Source: Candidatus Hydrogenedentota bacterium (GTDB lineage Bacteria; Hydrogenedentota; Hydrogenedentia; Hydrogenedentales; CAILVY01). From it: a DNA stretch of 53,469 nt. Of the stretch, positions 48,433 through 53,469 are shown piece by piece. The stretch lies in assembly GCA_029565395.1 (NCBI GenBank), contig JAKQOG010000224.1, positions 1 to 53,469 of the forward strand, read 5' to 3'. Below the pieces are notes generated by a model, which was not told where the DNA came from, searched no databases, and was given only the letters and a program-made list of their open reading frames with translations. The translations under genes were made by a program, and so were the position numbers. Numbering within the stretch: the first letter of the stretch is position 1; each line of letters begins with the position of its first letter.

Positions 48433-49197
48433 CTAGATTGTATCATACTCCTCAAAAACAAATTTCGACACATAATTCAGCGTATTTGGGGGGCCTGAAA
48501 GATACGTAATCCATGTCAGCATGTGCACAAAGAACATGAAAAGATTTCTTTCTTCCTGTTGTAGAAACGCCCACATGTCTTCAGGTGGGGTTAATTGTTT
48601 GAGATCACGAAAGCTCTTGTGATGCCAAATCACTCCTTTGCCAAGCACAACAACCAAATCTATCAGTTCCTCATGCGGCACGCCCAAGTCAGCAGCAATT
48701 CTGGAAAGCCAAACGGCCACGGTCTTTATTTTTTCTGGACCTTCATACGCAATTATATAGGTCTGAATTGGCGGCGGTATTGGTCCGGACGGCAGGGTGG
48801 GGCGTGTGCGTTTTAATGCTTTATGGTATTGAGCAGCCTTGCATGCTTTCTCCAATTCATTTTCGGTTATCACAGATTTACTTTCAATAGTAGCCACCAC
48901 CCCTTCGGTTAAGTAAGCGGCATTATCCCGCGAATACGTAATGCGCGGCATATCACGGCGATAAACAACAATATCAACTTGCGGGCGGTATTCATCTTGT
49001 GGAGGATTGGGTTTTGAGTCTTCATCGATGATTTCGCCCTGCCCAATTTCAAGGTGGGTTGGAAAGTGGTTTTGGAGAAACTCTCTGATAAACCATTCCC
49101 GTGGACCGCCTCTCAGGTTCGGATGTCCGGCATTCCTTGCCACCTCGCTCTGTGCCACCAGAATCTTCTCTAATGCATTTGTATGAGAGATTATCAT
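48433..49197 (-). CDS. DUF6602-family protein, restriction-endonuclease-like
   Basis: A 254-residue cytoplasmic protein. The N-terminal GGPREWFIREFLQNHFPTHLEIGQGEIID, followed by PQVDIVVYRR and VVATIESKSVI, matches DUF6602. The D...E-x-K pattern (Asp of VDIVVY, Glu and Lys of IESKS) is that of PD-(D/E)xK nucleases. Such proteins occur in defence islands or as single genes; a nucleic-acid target is possible but unproven. AGGGATG lies upstream of ATG 49197. Slightly lower GC than its neighbours and AT-rich flanks suggest acquisition. It pairs with the YcgL-like gene. Confidence 0.65.
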   Translation of the reverse strand: MIISHTNALEKILVAQSEVARNAGHPNLRGGPREWFIREFLQNHFPTHLEIGQGEIIDEDSKPNPPQDEYRPQVDIVVYRRDMPRITYSRDNAAYLTEGVVATIESKSVITENELEKACKAAQYHKALKRTRPTLPSGPIPPPIQTYIIAYEGPEKIKTVAVWLSRIAADLGVPHEELIDLVVVLGKGVIWHHKSFRDLKQLTPPEDMWAFLQQEERNLFMFFVHMLTWITYLSGPPNTLNYVSKFVFEEYDTI

Positions 49198-49417
49198 CGA
49201 ATGTCATCCCTATTAGCACCCACCATAAAGTAAGTCACCTCATGTGTACTGTGTCGTATAATAATAAACATAATATCATAAGTCAATTTTTTCTCTCTTT
49301 TTAGAATAAATTCGTGTCTTGTGAGTGATCCGTAACGAATAACAGTCAAGTTTGAGGATACTTTCTATTTATTTCTATAATACGCCGGCGTTGGTAGAAA
49401 GTTGGCAGTACGATTAG

Positions 49418-50872
49418 ATGGTTTTCAGTTCACATATATTTTTATTTTATTTCCTCCCCTTGGCGCTCGGCGTGTATTATCTCGCGCCGCGGCGGCTTCG
49501 CCATCTTGCTCTGACGCTGGTCAGCTATGTGTTTTACGGCTGGGCAAACCCCTACTTCGTCTTTCTGATGTTCGGGTCCACCGTGTTCAGCTATTGCTGC
49601 GGTATGATTATCGCCCACGGGTTCCACGGCTGGCGGAACGAAGTGCAGGCGCTTCCCAAGGGCGAACCGCGCACCACGTTGCAGCGTCGCGCACTGATTG
49701 CCTCGGTCACCTGCAGCCTTCTGGCGCTGGGCGTCTTTAAATACTTCAATTTCGCGCTGGACAATTACAATGGTCTGATGGCCGCGCTCGGCCTGGACGC
49801 ACTGCAATGGAAAAACTTCCTGCGCATCACCCTCCCGCTCGGTATCAGCTTCTACACCTTCCACTGCATCAGCTACATCGTGGACGTTTACCGGGGCGAT
49901 GCCAAGGTGGTAAGCAACTTCACGGATTTCTCCTGCTATATCGCCATGTTCCCGCAGTTGGTGGCGGGACCCATCATCCGGTACCGCGAAATTGCCTACC
50001 AATTACAGGGCCGCGCGTATACCTTCGAAAAATTCAGCCGGGGCGTCACTTTCATAAGCCTCGGCATGGCGAAGAAAATCCTGATTGCAAATGCCTGCGG
50101 CAAAGTGGCGGACACCTGCTTCGGCGCGGGCGCGGTCTCCACCCTCGACGCATGGTACGGCATGTTCGCCTATACCTTCCAAATCTATTTCGATTTCAGC
50201 GCCTATTCCGACATGGCCATCGGGCTGGGCCTCATGCTCGGTTTCGTTTTCCCGAAAAACTTCGATTCCCCCTACCTCTCTCAATCCATTACCGAATTCT
50301 GGCGGCGCTGGCATCTCTCGCTCTCGTTTTTTCTGCGCGATTATCTGTATGTCCCGCTGGGCGGCAATCGCAAGGGGGAACGCCGCACCTATGTGAATCT
50401 GGCCACCGTCATGCTGCTCGGCGGACTCTGGCACGGCGCCGCCTGGAATTTTGTGATCTGGGGCGGCATCCACGGGACCATGCTGGCCTTCGAACGCACC
50501 CAAGGCAAGGAAAGCTTCTATCACAACGCCCCGCGCCTTATCCGCACCGCGCTCACGTTTCTCATTGTGTGCTTTGCATGGGTATTTTTCCGCGCGCCTG
50601 ATCTGCCCGCCGCACTGGCCTATCTGCAATCGCTATTTGGGCTGGGCGCGGCGCAGGACGGCATGTATCTCATCCGCGGTCTGATTTATCAGCCATATTA
50701 CGTGCTGGCGATGCTGCTGGCGGTAATTGTGGTGTGGACCGCGCCTCAGACCTGGGATTTCACCCGGAAATTGACCTGGCCCAAGGCGGCCTGGTGCCTC
50801 GTATTGTTGATCATCTCGTTGTTGATATTAACCACACAATCCTACAACCCGTTCATTTATTTTATCTTTTAG
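49418..50872 (+). CDS. algI: MBOAT polysaccharide O-acetyltransferase (AlgI-like)
   Basis: A 484-residue polytopic membrane protein of the MBOAT family. The AlgI signatures are SFYTFHCISYIVDVYRG, FPQLVAGPIIRY, FWRRWHLSLSFFLRDYLYVPLGGNRKG (His299) and GLWHGAAWNFVIWGGIHG with the conserved catalytic His339. It should carry acetyl groups across the inner membrane for transfer to an exopolysaccharide. The start at ATG 49418 gives the standard N-terminus; the ribosome-binding site is weak. The algJ-like gene starts 8 bases after its stop. The name is by family; alginate itself is not implied. Confidence 0.9.
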   Translation: MVFSSHIFLFYFLPLALGVYYLAPRRLRHLALTLVSYVFYGWANPYFVFLMFGSTVFSYCCGMIIAHGFHGWRNEVQALPKGEPRTTLQRRALIASVTCSLLALGVFKYFNFALDNYNGLMAALGLDALQWKNFLRITLPLGISFYTFHCISYIVDVYRGDAKVVSNFTDFSCYIAMFPQLVAGPIIRYREIAYQLQGRAYTFEKFSRGVTFISLGMAKKILIANACGKVADTCFGAGAVSTLDAWYGMFAYTFQIYFDFSAYSDMAIGLGLMLGFVFPKNFDSPYLSQSITEFWRRWHLSLSFFLRDYLYVPLGGNRKGERRTYVNLATVMLLGGLWHGAAWNFVIWGGIHGTMLAFERTQGKESFYHNAPRLIRTALTFLIVCFAWVFFRAPDLPAALAYLQSLFGLGAAQDGMYLIRGLIYQPYYVLAMLLAVIVVWTAPQTWDFTRKLTWPKAAWCLVLLIISLLILTTQSYNPFIYFIF

Positions 50873-50880
50873 GAAAACGC

Positions 50881-52215
50881 ATGGCGGACTTGGTAAAAGC
50901 ACGGGAAGAACAAGCGCGCGCCGAAGTCGGGCATACCGATGTATCGCCCCGGCTCGCCGCGTTCCTTGTCTTCTTCTTTCTTGCCGTCATCGTTGCAGTT
51001 CCATTGATGGACCAAATATATGACGCGGTAACGAAGGGCGGAACTCCCGCCGCGCTGGAAGTAACGGAGTTTATCCCCCCCGCGGATGTAATTACCAATG
51101 CCTATTCGGACAAAGGCTTGTTGGCCACGGGATTCGCCGTCAATGCGCATCTGCTGCGTGAGATCAAACGTTATGAAGACGGCATTAAGCAGGATTCCCT
51201 GCTGGCGGAGACCATGCTGCCTTCCGTTCAGAATGTCACGATTGGGTATCTCAAAGCGGGCAACGAAAAGGCCTATTGCGGGCTGGACGGCTGGCTGTTC
51301 TACCGCCCCGGCATTGACTTTCTCACGGGCGGCGGATTTCTCGAACCGGTCGTGATGGCCAAACGGGCCCGCGCCGGCGATGAAACCCATGAACCCCCGC
51401 AACCAGACCCGGTGAAGGCCATCATGCAGTTTCGCGATCAACTCGCGGAACGCGGCATCACCCTCGTGCTCTTTCCCGCGCCCGATAAAGCGGCGGTGTA
51501 CCCGGAAAAGCTCTCCCGCCGCTATGATGGGCGGCAGCCCGTGCGAAATCCCTCCGAAGCGGAGTTCTATCGCCGATTACAGGAAGCCGGGGTGTTGATC
51601 TGCGATGTAACCGAGGCCCTCACACAAGCAAAGGGCCAAGGCGTGTCTACATTTCTTAAAACAGACACCCATTGGACTCCTGAAGGGATGGAAATGGCCG
51701 CCCGGGGATTGGCACGTTTCATCCGGGAGCAGGCACCCCTCCCGGGCATCTCCCCCGTTCTCTTCACTCGGACCTCCAAAACAGTTGAAAACCTGGGAGA
51801 TGTTGCGGTGATGTTGAAATTGCTGGACGATCAGACCTTTTATATTCCGGAACGGGCCATGCTCCAAACGGTCCGGCAATCAGACGGTGCTCCCTGGGAG
51901 GCAGACCCTGGGGCGGATATTCTTTTGCTGGGCGACAGTTTCGCCAATATCTATTCCCTGGGAGGTATGGGATGGGGGGAACATGCCGGCCTTGCAGAAC
52001 AATTGAGCGTAGAACTCGACCGGCCCATTGATACGTTGCTTATCAATGACAATGCCTCCCATGCCACCCGCCGACAGCTCAGCCGCGAAATCATGCATGG
52101 AAAAGACCGTTTGGCCGGGAAAAAGCTGGTGATCTGGGAATTTGCCGCCCGGGAACTCGCCGTTGGGGACTGGAAAGTGGATTTTCGCTTAAACCCCGTA
52201 CATTCCGCCCGTTAA
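50881..52215 (+). CDS. algJ: SGNH-type acetyltransferase (AlgJ/AlgX-like)
   Basis: A 444-residue protein with one N-terminal membrane helix (about 25-44) and a periplasmic AlgJ/AlgX SGNH domain. It has DGWLFYRPGIDF, a nucleotide-like strand GITLVLFPAPDKAAVYPE, the catalytic Asp262/His264 in TDTHWTP and nucleophile Ser353 in LLGDSFANIYS. It would accept acetyl from the AlgI-like protein and transfer it to a polymer. AGGA lies seven bases before ATG 50881, which is 8 bases after the algI stop, so the two are translationally close. No other alginate genes are present. Confidence 0.88.
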   Translation: MADLVKAREEQARAEVGHTDVSPRLAAFLVFFFLAVIVAVPLMDQIYDAVTKGGTPAALEVTEFIPPADVITNAYSDKGLLATGFAVNAHLLREIKRYEDGIKQDSLLAETMLPSVQNVTIGYLKAGNEKAYCGLDGWLFYRPGIDFLTGGGFLEPVVMAKRARAGDETHEPPQPDPVKAIMQFRDQLAERGITLVLFPAPDKAAVYPEKLSRRYDGRQPVRNPSEAEFYRRLQEAGVLICDVTEALTQAKGQGVSTFLKTDTHWTPEGMEMAARGLARFIREQAPLPGISPVLFTRTSKTVENLGDVAVMLKLLDDQTFYIPERAMLQTVRQSDGAPWEADPGADILLLGDSFANIYSLGGMGWGEHAGLAEQLSVELDRPIDTLLINDNASHATRRQLSREIMHGKDRLAGKKLVIWEFAARELAVGDWKVDFRLNPVHSAR

Positions 52216-52282
52216 CCAGATCCGCCTTAATTATCCTTAAAATTTACATTTACCCCCTAAGAAGAAATAATAGACAAATGAT

Positions 52283-52311
52283 TTGGCTTTTTCGCAAGTT
52301 TATATTATAAT
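52283..52311 (+). promoter_or_regulatory. Promoter for the glycine-rich gene
   Basis: TTGGCT (52283-52288) and TATAAT (52306-52311) are separated by 17 bases, close to the sigma-70 consensus, in an AT-rich spacer after algJ. The transcript would begin near 52318 and carry a roughly 178-base leader before ATG 52496. The leader has two small hairpins, GAGAC-AG-GTCTC and GGGG...CCCC (about 52454-52472). Confidence 0.6.
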
Positions 52312-52329
52312 AGAAAGGAACCCAAGAGG

Positions 52330-52467
52330 GTGGTTTATTATTTTGAGGCAGAAAAAAATGAGGAAAGTGTGTTGGTGCGGTTTATGAAACCGTTGGAAGA
52401 AGAGACAGGTCTCTCCGTTAGCGAGGAGAATTTTGTCTTGGGTAAGAACATCAGGGGTACCAGATGA
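52330..52467 (+). CDS. Possible leader ORF of 45 codons
   Basis: A GTG at 52330 opens a 45-codon frame with plausible composition (VVYYFEAEKNEESVLVRFMK..., ending GKNIRGTR) inside the leader of the glycine-rich gene, 28 bases before its ATG. AAAGGAAC lies upstream. It could encode a small protein or be a structured leader with an accidental frame. No family is recognised. Confidence 0.3.
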   Translation: MVYYFEAEKNEESVLVRFMKPLEEETGLSVSEENFVLGKNIRGTR

Positions 52468-52495
52468 TCCCCCACAAACAGAAGGGATTAGGAGA

Positions 52496-53469
52496 ATGAA
52501 AAAAGAACTGCATTCATTGTGTGCGAGGCACGTCGTCCAGTTAGTCGTATTAACGGTCCTTCTCACAGGGGGAATGACGGCCTACAGCGCCCAGGAAGAA
52601 GATTATTATGCGATCCAGCCCTATGCAACCAACCGGCCCAACCAGGACTTAATCGCACCTTCCGGATGCACACTGATATTTAATACCGATCTCAAGACGC
52701 TGACAGCCTCCGGCACGGGCGTGATCCCTTCGGGGACCTATACGCACGCAGACTTCGTTTTGAGCGTTAAAGACGTAATTATCTTCTATTTTCGAAATGT
52801 GCGTATCGACGGTGGCGTGAGCATCCAGGTAACAGGTTCCAAGGCTCTTTCCATTTCCGCGGATCGCGATATGTATATTGGTTCCGCCATTGATGTGAGC
52901 GGTGCGACAGCGGGACGCGCAGGCGCGGGCGTGGGCGGCGCGGGCGCAGCGGTTACTGGCGGAGCGAGCTTGGGGGGCAGCGGCGGCTCGTCTGGCGGCG
53001 GTGGCGGTGTTGGCGGTGGGTACGGCGAAGGCGGTGCAGGGGGTAACGCATGGTTTGACGACAATGGAGAAAATGGGTATTCAGGTTCCGCGGGATATGG
53101 CGGGTACGAAGGAGGAAATGGCGGATCGGGTGCAGGCGGAAATACCGGCAGCAGTGGAAGCGCAGGGTTGAATAATTCCGGCAACGGTGACGGAGGCGAC
53201 GGTGGCATTGGCGGAAAAACCGAAGGTACAGATACCCTTGGCGGAAGCGGCGGCAGTGGGAATCCTTCCTTAGGAACCGGCGGGGGCGGCGGGGCGGCGC
53301 ACGCGTATTATGGGGATGCAGGCAGCGTCGGTAATTCCGCGACAGGCTCAGCGGGCGGCGGCAATCCCGGATTAACCGGAAATGCAGGAACTTCCGGTTC
53401 TCCCGGAGAAGATGCCACGTTCGCGGACACCCATGTGAATGATCTTGAATTGATGGCGGGCGCGGGCGG
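52496..53469 (+). CDS. Exported glycine-rich protein, 3' end beyond the window
   Basis: At least 324 residues, cut by the window edge. A signal peptide (about 1-32, ending MTAYSA) is followed by a beta-rich section (about 35-140, with VIIFYFRNVRIDGGVSIQV and LSISADRDMYIGSAIDV) that looks like the start of a beta-helix. Then come at least 180 residues rich in Gly, Ala and Ser (GGSGGSSGGGGG, GGNGGSGAGG), as in PE-PGRS-like or adhesin-type surface proteins. AGGAG lies directly before ATG 52496, with GAAGGG slightly further up. It is 280 bases downstream of algJ with its own promoter. A surface or matrix role is inferred. Confidence 0.7.
   Translation, partial: MKKELHSLCARHVVQLVVLTVLLTGGMTAYSAQEEDYYAIQPYATNRPNQDLIAPSGCTLIFNTDLKTLTASGTGVIPSGTYTHADFVLSVKDVIIFYFRNVRIDGGVSIQVTGSKALSISADRDMYIGSAIDVSGATAGRAGAGVGGAGAAVTGGASLGGSGGSSGGGGGVGGGYGEGGAGGNAWFDDNGENGYSGSAGYGGYEGGNGGSGAGGNTGSSGSAGLNNSGNGDGGDGGIGGKTEGTDTLGGSGGSGNPSLGTGGGGGAAHAYYGDAGSVGNSATGSAGGGNPGLTGNAGTSGSPGEDATFADTHVNDLELMAGAG

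Noticed and set aside
52318..52495. Cyclic di-GMP or cobalamin riboswitch in the leader of the glycine-rich gene
   Set aside because: The conserved core sequences of those classes are not visible; only generic hairpins are seen.
1..53469. tRNA, rRNA, prophage or IS transposase genes
   Set aside because: Scanned for and not recognised by eye; a covariance-model or profile search would be needed to exclude small RNAs fully.

Overview
The window is 53.5 kb of moderately GC-rich bacterial chromosome from an environmental, probably uncultured lineage. Several features point to Candidatus Hydrogenedentota or a related PVC/Planctomycete-type group. These are many large secreted glycan-active or hydrolytic proteins, acidic EGxx tetrapeptide linkers, a two-fold LSELLR calcium-binding (dockerin-like) module, a DUF6259 protein, hybrid histidine kinases of the HDFNNLL type, and simple-sequence repeats in spacers. 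The lineage is an inference from protein style; there is no rRNA, tRNA or other phylogenetic marker in the window. No CRISPR array, IS transposase or prophage gene was recognised.

Layout. 1-9.7 kb: a 115-120 bp palindromic repeat, a membrane-anchored endonuclease/exonuclease/phosphatase-family protein, a TIM-barrel glycosidase-like protein, a 1,144-residue [FeFe]-hydrogenase-like sensor fused to a hybrid histidine kinase, a 3-keto-disaccharide hydrolase-like (DUF1080) protein, and an alpha/beta hydrolase carrying the LSELLR module and an EGxx linker. 9.7-18.5 kb: a GH78-like rhamnosidase, hicBA pair 1, a DUF6259 protein, and a two-gene operon of an OPA/GlpT-type transporter with phnW. 18.5-24 kb: a second copy of the palindromic repeat, a BACON-BACON-SGNH lipoprotein followed at 5 bp by leuB, hicBA pair 2, and a secreted protein of unknown function. 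24-29.6 kb: a second hybrid kinase, a tetraheme CxxCH protein, proB and tandem repeats. 29.6-35.3 kb: an overlapping operon (polyprenyl glycosylphosphotransferase, TPR protein, tandem metallo-beta-lactamase lipoprotein) and a pair of secreted cysteine-rich proteins. 35.3-42.1 kb: a 1,406-residue secreted fusion of a PqaA-type hydrolase and a metallophosphatase ending in the LSELLR module, then an acyl-CoA dehydrogenase/kinase pair resembling split ACAD10/11. 42.1-49.2 kb: a brnT pseudogene with its antitoxin, nikR, a beta-helix protein, an intact brnT-brnA, an (alpha/alpha)6 glycosidase, the internally deleted remnant of a GH2 enzyme, a YcgL-like protein and a DUF6602 protein. 49.4 kb to the end: an algI-algJ O-acetylation pair and a glycine-rich exported protein that runs off the end.

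Taken together, the cell appears to scavenge complex glycans through scattered single enzymes rather than one polysaccharide-utilisation locus. It makes and probably O-acetylates an exopolysaccharide, displays enzymes on long acidic stalks, and senses redox or other cues with large hybrid kinases. Four small toxin-antitoxin loci, one of them broken, and one collapsed GH2 gene show ongoing turnover of accessory genes. The most promising undescribed elements are the hydrogenase-type sensor kinase, the LSELLR/EGxx surface module, the dispersed palindromic element, and the cysteine-rich secreted pair.
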